A stretch of 64,000 bases of DNA from NCBI RefSeq assembly GCF_900129215.1, contig NZ_FQUQ01000005.1, positions 62,001 through 126,000 of the forward strand, read 5' to 3'. Made by a program: the position numbers and the translations under genes. Below are positions 54,414 through 61,876 of this stretch, in pieces. The first letter of the stretch is position 1, and each line of letters begins with the position of its first letter. The DNA is from Pedobacter caeni. GTDB taxonomy: Bacteria; Bacteroidota; Bacteroidia; Sphingobacteriales; Sphingobacteriaceae. The notes under the pieces are model-generated. The model worked only from the letters and a program-made list of their open reading frames with translations, was not told where the DNA came from and made no database searches.

Positions 54414-54429
54414 ATTGCAATTTTACGAT
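54414..54429 (-). promoter_or_regulatory. Candidate ArsR operator in front of the DUF6428-like gene
   Basis: The plus-strand sequence ATTGCAATTTTACGAT recurs with only its two central bases changed at 54795-54810, before arsR. On the minus strand it contains TAAAATTG, close to a -7 box, 9 nt from the ATG. A repressor bound here would block the promoter. Confidence 0.6.
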
Positions 54430-54447
54430 TGATATAGACAATTTTTT

Positions 54448-54777
54448 TTAGCAGCATTTCACTTCGCCTTTATAAGAAGAGAAAAAGGCACCCAGTTGAT
54501 GTTCCATCATTTTCCAGGTAACAGGGTTGATGCAGTAGCATACGCTTACGCCTTCTATTGTTCCCTGGATGATTCCTGCTGTTTTGAGTTCTTTTAAATG
54601 TTGGGATATGGTGGCCTGTGCCAGGCCAAGCTCTTCTACCAGATCTCCGCAGATACAGGTATTGGAGATGAGGATTCTTTGTAAAATGGCGATCCTGGCA
54701 GGATGTGCCATGGCTTTCAGAAGCTGTGACAACTGGTTTTGTTCGTCGGTAAAGATCTCTGATTTGGTAAGTCCCAT
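54448..54777 (-). CDS. arsR: ArsR/SmtB-family arsenic-responsive repressor
   Basis: A 109-residue winged-helix repressor. The start at ATG 54777 (MGLTKSEIF) is preferred over an in-frame TTG at 54801, which would lie inside the operator. The core has LLKAMAHPARIAILQRIL, then the As(III)-site-like pair in NTCICGDLVEELGL (Cys-x-Cys), then the recognition helix QATISQHLKELKTAG. It ends with a further Cys pair (VKCC). Arsenite binding should release it from DNA. It is the first gene of the ars operon, and the matching motifs at 54795-54810 and 54414-54429 are the likely binding sites. Confidence 0.92.
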   Translation of the reverse strand: MGLTKSEIFTDEQNQLSQLLKAMAHPARIAILQRILISNTCICGDLVEELGLAQATISQHLKELKTAGIIQGTIEGVSVCYCINPVTWKMMEHQLGAFFSSYKGEVKCC

Positions 54778-54794
54778 TTTGTTTTGATTAATAC

Positions 54795-54810
54795 ATTGCA
54801 ATAATACGAT
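54795..54810 (-). promoter_or_regulatory. Candidate ArsR operator in front of arsR
   Basis: The sequence is ATTGCAATAATACGAT, the second copy of the ATTGCAAT-NN-TACGAT motif. On the minus strand it overlaps TATTATTG, a near match to the -7 consensus, 17 nt before the arsR ATG. Confidence 0.6.
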
Positions 54811-54865
54811 TAATAAATATATATCAAAGTCATTTTTAGGTTTTATTTGAAAAAAGGGGCTGCGT

Positions 54866-56410
54866 TTAGGATGAACGCTGTTCTGTGGCGATTCTGTAAG
54901 TAGGATCTTCCAGGATATTTACGACAATCACTGCTTCGGCATCTTTCAGCAATCCTCTGCAATCTTCGCTCAGGTGGGTGATGTGGAGCTTTTTTCCTGC
55001 TTTATAATAGCGTTCGGTAAGTTTGTTGAGGGCATCAATGCCAGACATGTCTGCAATCCGGCTGTCCTTAAAGTCGATGATCACTTCAGCAGGATCATTG
55101 CTGATGTCGAATTTTTCGTTAAATGCGGTTACGGAACCAAAAAATAAAGGTCCATAGATTTCATAATGCCTTACTCCGTTTTCGTCGGTGTATTTTTTAG
55201 CCCTGATTCTTTTGGCGCTTTCCCAGGCAAATACCAATGCAGAGACAATGACGCCGATCAGCACGGCCAGGGCCAGGTTATGGAGCCAGACGGTAATTCC
55301 GGCTACGAGTATCCCTACAAATATATCCTTACCTGGCATTTTGTTAATGATTCTGAAGCTCATCCATTCGAAGGTTCCGATGGCCACCATGATCATTACT
55401 CCGGTTAACGCAGCCATGGGTACTTTTTCTATGATTGGTGCGCCAAAGAGAATGATCATCAGGATGGTCAGGGCAGCAACAATTCCGGATAAACGGGCTC
55501 TTGCCCCTGCAGAAAGGTTCACCAGGGTCTGGGCGATCATCGGGCATCCGCCCATGCCAAAGAAAAAGCCGTTGAGCATATTTGCAGATCCCTGTGCAAT
55601 ACATTCCCGGTTGCTGTTTCCTTTGCTTTCTGTAATTTCATCAACCAGGTTCAGGGTAAGTAAACCTTCGGTTAAGCCTACAGCCGCCATAATCAGGGCA
55701 TAAGGAAAGATGACCTGTAAGGTTTGTAAATTGAAGGGCACTTCGGGAATATGGAAAGGAGGGAAGCCTCCGCTTACAGAAGCAATGTCTTTGACGGTTT
55801 TGGTATCAATATTAAAACCTAAAACCAATAAAAACACCACAATGATGGCAGCGAGAGAGGCGGGAATGGCTTTGGTGATCTTAGGCAGGAATACCACAAT
55901 GGCGATGGTTAAGGCAACGAGTCCCAGCATGAGGTAGAGCGCACTACCACTTAACCAATGCATTTCTCCGTTTACATTTACTTTGAACTGCTCCAGTTGC
56001 GCCATAAAGATGACGATGGCCAGGCCGTTTACGAAGCCAAACATCACAGGTTGAGGAACGAGGCGTACAAATTTGCCAAGTTTAAACAAACCGATGCTGA
56101 TCTGGAAAACTCCTGCCAGGACTACTGCGGCAAAGACATAATCCAGTCCATGTGATTTCATCAGGGCAATTAAAACGATCACTGTAGCGCCTGCACCTCC
56201 GGAGATCAGTCCTGGTCTGCCCCCAAAAATGGCAGTCACCAGTCCCATGATGAATGCAGCGTATAATCCTACAAGAGGAGGAAAGCCTGCCAGGATCGCA
56301 AAGGAAAGGGATTCGGGCATCATGGTCATGGCAACGGTCAGGCCGGCCAGGATTTCAATTTTATAGTTGATTTTCTGAGAGAAGTCGAAAAGTCGGAGGT
56401 AGGGTTTCAT
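54866..56410 (-). CDS. SulP-family inorganic anion transporter with STAS domain
   Basis: A 514-residue membrane protein with about 12-14 helices (about 20-395) and a C-terminal STAS domain (about 405-505, including EVIIDFKDSRIADMSGIDAL). SulP hallmarks are LTVAMTMMPESLSFAILAGFPPLVGLYAAF near the N-terminus (residues about 24-53), FGGRPGLISGGAGATVIV and GGCPMIAQTLVNLSAGARARLSG. Family members carry sulfate, bicarbonate or other anions; the sequence does not decide. It is upstream-independent of the ars operon: its own -7 box lies 7 nt before the ATG, and the gap after it carries the arsR promoter. Confidence 0.92.
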   Translation of the reverse strand: MKPYLRLFDFSQKINYKIEILAGLTVAMTMMPESLSFAILAGFPPLVGLYAAFIMGLVTAIFGGRPGLISGGAGATVIVLIALMKSHGLDYVFAAVVLAGVFQISIGLFKLGKFVRLVPQPVMFGFVNGLAIVIFMAQLEQFKVNVNGEMHWLSGSALYLMLGLVALTIAIVVFLPKITKAIPASLAAIIVVFLLVLGFNIDTKTVKDIASVSGGFPPFHIPEVPFNLQTLQVIFPYALIMAAVGLTEGLLTLNLVDEITESKGNSNRECIAQGSANMLNGFFFGMGGCPMIAQTLVNLSAGARARLSGIVAALTILMIILFGAPIIEKVPMAALTGVMIMVAIGTFEWMSFRIINKMPGKDIFVGILVAGITVWLHNLALAVLIGVIVSALVFAWESAKRIRAKKYTDENGVRHYEIYGPLFFGSVTAFNEKFDISNDPAEVIIDFKDSRIADMSGIDALNKLTERYYKAGKKLHITHLSEDCRGLLKDAEAVIVVNILEDPTYRIATEQRSS

Positions 56411-56417
56411 GTAAGGA

Positions 56418-56425
56418 CAAAGATA
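56418..56425 (-). promoter_or_regulatory. TAnnTTTG -7 box of the SulP gene
   Basis: On the minus strand TATCTTTG is followed by TCCTTAC and ATG, 7-nt spacing. It fits transcription starting at or next to the start codon. Confidence 0.5.
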
Positions 56426-56451
56426 AGGTATGGACTCAGTTTTTCTGACAT

Positions 56452-56489
56452 AAAAAAACGGCTGTCCAATTTGAACAGCCGTTTTTTTT
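56452..56489 (-). terminator. Terminator of the nuclease gene (bidirectional form)
   Basis: ACGGCTGT (56458-56465) and ACAGCCGT (56475-56482) form an 8-bp stem. It has an A run on one side and a T run on the other, so it can work on both strands. It ends minus-strand transcription from the nuclease gene, 15 nt past its stop. Confidence 0.88.
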
Positions 56490-56503
56490 ATTTGAATCCC
56501 GAG

Positions 56504-57895
56504 TTAATTACCAGCATCTTTTCTCGTTTCTACCACATCCTGTATTTCTTTAGACAGGTTAGAAAGCAGGTCGTATCCGGTTGCTTTTTCAATATCTCTT
56601 ACCGTTACAATGTATTTTTTCCAATCCGGATCGGTCGTATTGACGTTCGGCGTATTTATAGCGATCACTCTTGTCGCAGTACTTACTCTCTGCGCGTCTC
56701 CATCTCCGTTAGGGATGATCACTGCCACTTTCCATACTTGACTTGGTACCGTTACTTTTCCATTGTTAATGGTGTTGCTTAATGTTCCTGTGCTTCCTAT
56801 TCCACCTGCTCCATAGCTACCCATAATGATGTATACTTCATTTCCTGAAGTGACCTGTGCACGGAGGTAACTTTCCAGTCCTTCCCATGTTTTTTGATTG
56901 TTGTTTGGTGCTTGCGGGATCATATTGGTCATCAGAAAGGTTGCGCCATTCGCTTCAACGGAGCTGAGGCGGTCGGCAGAAGGACAGTTATGACCTCTGT
57001 CAAAACCAGAACCGGAGTAGCTGCTGTTTAATACCTGGTAGAAACCGGTAGGTAAGCCGCTGTAGCCTGCAAAATTATCTAATCTTTCCGTTTTTTTAGT
57101 AATGCTTTTTGTGTCGATATGCCAGCTCACCCAGTTTGGAGTGCCTCTGCTGCTGCTATAAGATTGGGTATAATAGCGCATATCCAGGAAGTAGTTTTCC
57201 GGGGTAAGTGCTGTTGCACCGGAAGGATTTCCAAAAAGCATATTGCTGTCGTCCCCAGTTAAAGGTTGTGCGTCTGCGCCAACCACAAGACCTCTTGAAG
57301 GCAGGGTTGGTGTAGGGCCATCGTCACCCGGATCCTTAATGGGTTTTCCCAGGATAATTCCTGATTCGCCTATTCCTTTAAAGGTAATGTCGTCTATATT
57401 TACCCTGTCCTTCCCGGTTTTGCTGATCTGGAAACGCACTTTTCCTGTCACGTCAATCTGGAAGGAGTCTGTCACTAAAGTGGTATTGCTTTCCTGAATT
57501 GCCGCTCCAACGGGATTAAAGGTGGTACCTCCATCTGTTGACATTGATAATTGCCAGGTAGAATTGGCATCTTTTCCATATTTACCATGACTGATGTATA
57601 AAGTCTTTATTCCACTTACATCGAAGTTCATGGTGATTTTTCCTGTTCTTAACCTGATGCTTCTTAGTCCGTTTTTCAAATCGGGATCGGTATTGCCTGC
57701 TAATGCATCATCAAGATTCCATATCCCGGTAATTAGTGTATCGTTTTTGGCTGCATAAGCCGCCTTACGGCCATTTTCGAAATCCTCTGTGATTTTGTAG
57801 GTGAGAGGGACAGGATTGTCCTCCTTTTTTTTGGAACAACCAGCTAAGGTGAGCATAGTCAGACCAGTGTAGATAAGTAAATGTTTTATTCTCAT
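56504..57895 (-). CDS. Secreted DNA/RNA non-specific endonuclease lipoprotein
   Basis: A 463-residue lipoprotein (lipobox LTLAGCSKK, Cys20). The N-terminal half (about 30-180) looks like a beta-sandwich, perhaps a binding module, followed by a Pro/Gly/Asp linker (about 185-200). The C-terminal nuclease domain (about 210-450) has FDRGHNCPSADR with the general-base His302, and MTNMIPQAPNNNQKTWEGLE with the Mg-binding Asn, as in Serratia-type nucleases. It should degrade extracellular nucleic acid for nutrient or phosphate use. It is a single-gene unit with its own promoter and terminator. An N-terminal extra domain of this size is more than the basic nuclease needs. Confidence 0.93.
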   Translation of the reverse strand: MRIKHLLIYTGLTMLTLAGCSKKKEDNPVPLTYKITEDFENGRKAAYAAKNDTLITGIWNLDDALAGNTDPDLKNGLRSIRLRTGKITMNFDVSGIKTLYISHGKYGKDANSTWQLSMSTDGGTTFNPVGAAIQESNTTLVTDSFQIDVTGKVRFQISKTGKDRVNIDDITFKGIGESGIILGKPIKDPGDDGPTPTLPSRGLVVGADAQPLTGDDSNMLFGNPSGATALTPENYFLDMRYYTQSYSSSRGTPNWVSWHIDTKSITKKTERLDNFAGYSGLPTGFYQVLNSSYSGSGFDRGHNCPSADRLSSVEANGATFLMTNMIPQAPNNNQKTWEGLESYLRAQVTSGNEVYIIMGSYGAGGIGSTGTLSNTINNGKVTVPSQVWKVAVIIPNGDGDAQRVSTATRVIAINTPNVNTTDPDWKKYIVTVRDIEKATGYDLLSNLSKEIQDVVETRKDAGN

Positions 57896-57912
57896 AGTTT
57901 TGATGTTTCGTA

Positions 57913-57941
57913 CAAAATAATGAGTTTAAATATTACTACAA
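57913..57941 (-). promoter_or_regulatory. Promoter of the nuclease gene
   Basis: On the minus strand a TTG element (plus 57939-57941), an 18-nt spacer and TTATTTTG (plus 57913-57920), one mismatch from TAnnTTTG. The ATG is 17 nt further on. Confidence 0.45.
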
Positions 57942-58063
57942 TGTTAAATTATTCAAATGTGGATAATTTTTTTTAACAATCAGGTTCCTACGGGGTTAAA
58001 CCTATGTTAAATCATCGTTCTTTGTTAATGTAATGATAATTCCATATTAAAAGCGGCTTGTTT

Positions 58064-58071
58064 TACCTTTG
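58064..58071 (+). promoter_or_regulatory. TAnnTTTG -7 box before the small gene
   Basis: TACCTTTG is followed by GAAG and a GTG codon at 58076, 4-nt spacing. It supports GTG 58076 rather than TTG 58058 as the start of the next gene. Confidence 0.4.
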
Positions 58072-58075
58072 GAAG

Positions 58076-58306
58076 GTGAGTATTCCCGTTTTTGTATTTT
58101 ATGAGCTGTTGATCAGGTTGTCTGAGCTGAACCCTAATGTAGGAGATTATTTTTCGCATACCCTGTTGGAAAAAGAAGTGATTTTGCAGACCACCACCGG
58201 TCTGGTAAAGGTTCCCCGAAATTTATTGAAAAAACAATTTACAGATCCCCGGCTGATTGCCGAGTCGGAGCTGACTGCCTTAATTACCCGTTTTAAAAAG
58301 AGCTGA
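58076..58306 (+). CDS. Small protein of unknown function (76 residues)
   Basis: I do not recognise this gene. From the GTG at 58076 it encodes 76 residues beginning MSIPVFVFYELL, with no signal peptide or cysteine. A central segment EKEVILQTTTGLVKVPRNLLKKQF looks like a short beta hairpin followed by a basic helix (residues about 33-56), and the rest is helical. A TAnnTTTG box lies 4 nt before the start. It sits alone, divergent from the nuclease gene and convergent with the SRAP gene (26-nt gap). The codon pattern resembles that of the neighbours, so it is probably real, but its small size leaves doubt. Confidence 0.5.
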   Translation: MSIPVFVFYELLIRLSELNPNVGDYFSHTLLEKEVILQTTTGLVKVPRNLLKKQFTDPRLIAESELTALITRFKKS

Positions 58307-58332
58307 GGCTAATAGAGGTGTGTGTATTGAGG

Positions 58333-59040
58333 TTAAGCCGGTACGTAGTTTAGGGGTTTGATCAGGCTGAGGTCGTTGATGGTTCTGTCTGCAATCCCCC
58401 TGGAAACTAGAAAACGGATCATCTGATCTTCCGGATAGGCAGTACACAATTCCAGCTGTTCTTCTTCTGTAGTGTTTTTACTGAGCCAGAGTTTTTCAGT
58501 TTCCGGTGTCAGGATCAGGGGCATTGATTTTCTGATCTCTCTTACCAATGGGTTTGCCGGAACGGTGACGATACAAAAAGACTCATACCTTTCTTTTGTT
58601 TCCGGGTCGGTCCAGGCAGACCATAATCCTGCCATTGAGAATACCTGACGGTCTTTTAAGCTAAACCTGAAAGGGTATTTTTCTTCTCCAAACCTTTGCC
58701 ATATATAGAAACCATCCGCCAGTATCAGACAACGTTTATGCGTAATCATGAGTTGTTTAAATACCTGTTTAACCAGGATCTGGGAGCTTTTGGCATTGCA
58801 CATGGAAGATTTTCGCCCTTTAAAGAAAAAAGGGACCATGGAGAAGTGCATCTTTTTGATGAGCTCAGGCTGGTCTGCAGTAATGACCATTCCGGGGCTG
58901 GAAAGTCCGATATTATAAATAGGGGTATAGGCCTCCTCCAATTCGTAAGGATAGTAGTGTTGAATGGTAGAAAGCTCTTCGGCCAGAGAATAAGATGAAG
59001 CCATCCGTGAATTTAATAATTTTTTATAAAACCAGCACAA
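58333..59040 (-). CDS. Divergent SRAP (HMCES/YedK-like) domain protein
   Basis: A 235-residue SRAP-domain protein. Family enzymes crosslink to abasic sites in single-stranded DNA through Cys2. The start is taken as TTG at 59038-59040 because it gives Met-Cys2 (MCWFY); the first in-frame ATG (59004) would lose that Cys. Family segments are present: NAKSSQI (Asn82), CLILADGFYIWQ, FSMAGLWSAWTD and IVTVPANPLV. Two catalytic positions differ from E. coli YedK: the Glu of the usual ADGFYEW is Ile113, and the His of the usual IHxRMP is Arg170. So the protein may be catalytically altered. It is last in an operon with cbpA and cbpM (6-nt gap). Confidence 0.82.
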   Translation of the reverse strand: MCWFYKKLLNSRMASSYSLAEELSTIQHYYPYELEEAYTPIYNIGLSSPGMVITADQPELIKKMHFSMVPFFFKGRKSSMCNAKSSQILVKQVFKQLMITHKRCLILADGFYIWQRFGEEKYPFRFSLKDRQVFSMAGLWSAWTDPETKERYESFCIVTVPANPLVREIRKSMPLILTPETEKLWLSKNTTEEEQLELCTAYPEDQMIRFLVSRGIADRTINDLSLIKPLNYVPA

Positions 59041-59046
59041 AAAAAG

Positions 59047-59334
59047 CTATTCGTGCAGGTGGAGTTTTTTATGGAGTTCCCTGATTTCCTCCTGCATTTG
59101 ATTTACTTTCAGCAATAAATGCCGGATTGCATCTATGCCCTCAATATTGATGTGCAGGTCGTAATGTAAATGGATGTATTTATCCAATTCACTGAATTGT
59201 TCCTGATGGATATACTTTTCTTCTCCGATAATGGTGAATATAATGATGCCTGACTCCTCCAGCGAGACGATAAAAGAGGGCTCTATGTCGTAATTGACGC
59301 AATATTCAGTGATGGTGATGAATTCTGTTTCCAT
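59047..59334 (-). CDS. cbpM: CbpM-like chaperone modulator
   Basis: A 95-residue protein. The first part (about 1-55, ITITEYCVNYDIEPSFIVSLEESGII) matches the MerR-like winged-helix start of CbpM/YccV-type proteins. The rest (about 60-95) is a helix ending in a heptad-like stretch LLLKVNQMQEEIRELHKKL. CbpM binds the J domain of CbpA and inhibits it. It follows cbpA by 12 nt in the same operon, the arrangement seen in E. coli. Its sequence is diverged, so the call rests partly on this context. Confidence 0.8.
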   Translation of the reverse strand: METEFITITEYCVNYDIEPSFIVSLEESGIIIFTIIGEEKYIHQEQFSELDKYIHLHYDLHINIEGIDAIRHLLLKVNQMQEEIRELHKKLHLHE

Positions 59335-59346
59335 AGCTGCTGGTGT

Positions 59347-60258
59347 TTAACTCAGATTTTGTAGTTCTTTAAACAGTTCTTTTTGCTTGTCGCTCAGGTC
59401 TGCAGGGATGCGGATGGTATAGGTGATGAACATGTTTCCAAATTCTCCTTCCTTTTTATATACAGGAAATCCTTTGTTTTTCAGCCTCACTTTTGTTCCG
59501 TTCTGTGTTCCGGCAGGGACTTTCAGTTTCACCTTTCCGTCCAGGGTTTCTATGGTTACCTCGCCACCAAGAATTGCAGTATAGAGGTCAATCTCCTGCT
59601 GGATATAAAGGTCGTTATTCAGTCTTTTAAACATGGCATCTTCTTCAATATTGATGGTGATGTAAAGGTCGCCGGCCGGGCCGTTGTTTACACCTGGGCC
59701 ACCATGCCCGTTTAATTTAATCACCTGTTCATCTGCAATACCTGCCGGTATGGTAATCCTGATGTTCTTTCTGTTGACCGTTAAGGTTTGTTTATGGGTT
59801 TTATAGGCATCCCGGAGTTTCAGTTTTAGCGAAGCCTGATAATCCTGGCCTTTATATTTTATGCTGCTTCTTCCCGATCTTCCACTTCCTCCGCCAAACA
59901 TGGATTCAAAGAAATCAGAGAAATCTCCTCCTGCACCAAAATCTGAACCGTCATATCCTCCTGAACCGCCGGAGAATGGGTTTTGACTGCGTCCTCTGGA
60001 TTGCGATCGCTGCGCCTGCTCAAACTGTTCAGAGTTCTTCCAGTTAGCGCCGTATTCATCGTATTTTTTTCGTTTATCGGGGTCACTAAGCGCTTCATTT
60101 GCTTCATTGATTTCCTGAAACTTCTTGTTCGCTTCCTTGTCGTTGGGGTTGAGGTCCGGATGATATTTCCTTGCCAATTTTCTGTAGGCTTTTTTTATAT
60201 CGTCCTGAGAAGCCTTTTTGTCAATACCCAGAATTTTATAATAGTCTATGAATGCCAT
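59347..60258 (-). CDS. cbpA: CbpA-like DnaJ-type co-chaperone
   Basis: A 303-residue J-domain protein. The J domain (about 1-70) has the HPD motif at residues 33-35 (KYHPDLNPND). A Gly/Ser/Phe-rich region (about 85-130) follows. Two C-terminal beta domains hold GQDYQASLKLKLRDAYKTHK, ITIPAGIADEQVIKLNGHGGPG and LKVPAGTQNGTKVRLKNKGFPV. No zinc-finger Cys repeats are present, which separates it from DnaJ and matches CbpA (class B). It stimulates Hsp70 (DnaK) ATP hydrolysis and in E. coli also binds curved DNA. A TAAATTTG box lies 19 nt upstream. Confidence 0.92.
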   Translation of the reverse strand: MAFIDYYKILGIDKKASQDDIKKAYRKLARKYHPDLNPNDKEANKKFQEINEANEALSDPDKRKKYDEYGANWKNSEQFEQAQRSQSRGRSQNPFSGGSGGYDGSDFGAGGDFSDFFESMFGGGSGRSGRSSIKYKGQDYQASLKLKLRDAYKTHKQTLTVNRKNIRITIPAGIADEQVIKLNGHGGPGVNNGPAGDLYITINIEEDAMFKRLNNDLYIQQEIDLYTAILGGEVTIETLDGKVKLKVPAGTQNGTKVRLKNKGFPVYKKEGEFGNMFITYTIRIPADLSDKQKELFKELQNLS

Positions 60259-60277
60259 GTCATAATTGATCTGTTCT

Positions 60278-60285
60278 CAAATTTA
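60278..60285 (-). promoter_or_regulatory. -7 box of the cbpA-cbpM-SRAP operon
   Basis: TAAATTTG on the minus strand ends 19 nt before the cbpA ATG. A TTTG (plus 60308-60311) lies upstream with a 22-nt spacer, a little longer than usual. Confidence 0.45.
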
Positions 60286-60370
60286 AGGTATTATTTTCTT
60301 GCTTTATCAAAAAGCAGCCGAATGATTTAACATCGTGTGTTGAGTACACTGGTTTTTTAAGTTATTATAA

Positions 60371-60378
60371 TAAATTTG
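60371..60378 (+). promoter_or_regulatory. -7 box of the Gfo/Idh/MocA gene
   Basis: TAAATTTG ends 26 nt before the ATG at 60405. No convincing -33 element is seen. The same octamer serves the divergent cbpA operon about 90 bp away. Confidence 0.4.
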
Positions 60379-60404
60379 AGATACTAAATGATATGTAATC
60401 AAAT

Positions 60405-61487
60405 ATGGCAGAAGAAAAGAAAATTAGGGTATTGGTGGTGGGTTGTGGAAACATGGGGGTATCCCATGCTGCTGCTTATCACGAACTGGAAGGCTTTGAG
60501 ATTTGCGGATTGGTGTCCAGAGGAGACAGTAAGACTTTGTTAAATGAGAAACTGGGTGGAGCTTACGCTTTGTTTAATGATTATGAGGAAGCTTTGGAAA
60601 GCACTAAACCTGATGCGGTCTGCATTTCTACGTATCCGGATACCCATGAGGTCTATGCCGTAAGGGCGATGGAGCAGGGTTGCCATGTATTTATAGAGAA
60701 GCCGCTGGCAGATAGCATGGAAGGGGCACAGCGGGTTGCTGACGCAGCGAAGAAGTACAATAAGAAGTTGCTGGTCGGTTATATATTAAGGTATCATCCA
60801 TCCTGGAAAAAGTTTATTGAGCTTTCGCAGGGAATGGGAAAGCCATTGGTGATGCGGATGAATTTGAATCAGCAAAGTCAGGGATCCAAGTGGATGGTGC
60901 ATCAGAATCTGATGAAAAGCCTGAGCCCCATTGTAGATTGCGGGGTGCATTATATTGATGTGATGTGTCAGATGACGCAATCGAAACCAGTGCAGGTCAC
61001 GGCTATTGGTGCACGTTTAACAGATGATATTCCTGAAGACAATTATAATTATGGACAATTGCAGATCCGGTTTGAAGATGGTTCTGTGGGTTGGTATGAA
61101 TCGGGTTGGGGCCCGATGATGAGTGATACTGCATTTTTTGTGAAAGATGTGATCGGGCCAAAAGGGGCAGTTTCTATTGTTGCAAAAGAAGCGGCTGCAG
61201 CAGGAAAGTCTGACCTGATTGATGCGCATACCAAAACAGAATCCATTAAGGTTCATTATGCTGATCTGGATGAGAAGGGGGTGTTTTCGCGAAAAGATGA
61301 ATGGATTGACCTGAGGGATGAACCGGACCATCAGGAGCTTTGCAGCAGGGAGCAAAGGCATTTTCTCCGGGCGATTCTGGAGGATCTGGATCTGACGGAA
61401 CCGACGCAGGATGCATTGAATAGTCTCAATGTAGCCTTTGCCAGTGATGAGTCTGTGAAAACAGGTGCAGTGGTCAGGATTAAATAA
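60405..61487 (+). CDS. Gfo/Idh/MocA family NAD(P)-dependent oxidoreductase
   Basis: A 360-residue cytoplasmic oxidoreductase. The Rossmann domain (about 1-120) has the dinucleotide-binding VLVVGCGNMGVSH and the catalytic Lys99 in HVFIEKPLA. The C-terminal substrate domain contains IVDCGVHYIDVM (His182), the usual position of the active-site acid/base His. The family oxidises or reduces sugars, inositols and similar compounds; the substrate cannot be read from the sequence. It is unlike the secreted GH109-type relative at the window start: it has no signal peptide. A single-gene unit with promoter and terminator. Confidence 0.92.
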   Translation: MAEEKKIRVLVVGCGNMGVSHAAAYHELEGFEICGLVSRGDSKTLLNEKLGGAYALFNDYEEALESTKPDAVCISTYPDTHEVYAVRAMEQGCHVFIEKPLADSMEGAQRVADAAKKYNKKLLVGYILRYHPSWKKFIELSQGMGKPLVMRMNLNQQSQGSKWMVHQNLMKSLSPIVDCGVHYIDVMCQMTQSKPVQVTAIGARLTDDIPEDNYNYGQLQIRFEDGSVGWYESGWGPMMSDTAFFVKDVIGPKGAVSIVAKEAAAAGKSDLIDAHTKTESIKVHYADLDEKGVFSRKDEWIDLRDEPDHQELCSREQRHFLRAILEDLDLTEPTQDALNSLNVAFASDESVKTGAVVRIK

Positions 61488-61510
61488 CAGAAAGTCCATT
61501 GGAATACAAC

Positions 61511-61538
61511 AAAAAGCCAGCCTCAGCGCTGGCTTTTT
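61511..61538 (+). terminator. Rho-independent terminator after the oxidoreductase gene
   Basis: AAAAAGCCAGC (61511-61521) and GCTGGCTTTTT (61528-61538) form a perfect 11-bp stem with a 6-nt loop. The 3' arm ends in a T run. Confidence 0.9.
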
Positions 61539-61876
61539 GTTTGTCACATAAATTCATGTTCTGTCAAATTTTTACTTAGTGTATTAAATTTTTGTTTTAT
61601 GTTTTTATTTTGTGATTAAAAAGTGCTTTTGTTGAGGTTTTATTCACTAAAAAATATTTTTTTAATTTCGACTTAGTGTATTTATTTTTTTATATGTTTG
61701 TTTCAGAAGGTGTTGAAGGAGCTACAGATTAGGTCTTTAACAACTTTTATTTGCGATGGTAGTTCATGATGTCTTACGCTCTTAAAATTAATATATCTGA
61801 GTTTTTAAAAGGAAGCCTTTGTAGCTGATATCGCGGATTTTGATTTAATCAATTATTAAACTATAACAAACCATTT
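61539..61876 (+). other. AT-rich 338-nt leader region of the sigma-factor gene
   Basis: I see no gene here. The 12-mer ACTTAGTGTATT occurs at 61574-61585 and 61671-61682, 97 bp apart, each followed by a T-rich stretch. No perfect TAnnTTTG box lies close to the ATG. The length and low GC content suggest a long regulatory leader or several promoters for the sigma-factor gene. Confidence 0.4.

Noticed and set aside
53409..54801. ars genes as part of a recent mobile element
   Set aside because: No integrase, transposase, inverted-repeat ends or tRNA target were seen, and base composition looks like that of the neighbours by eye.
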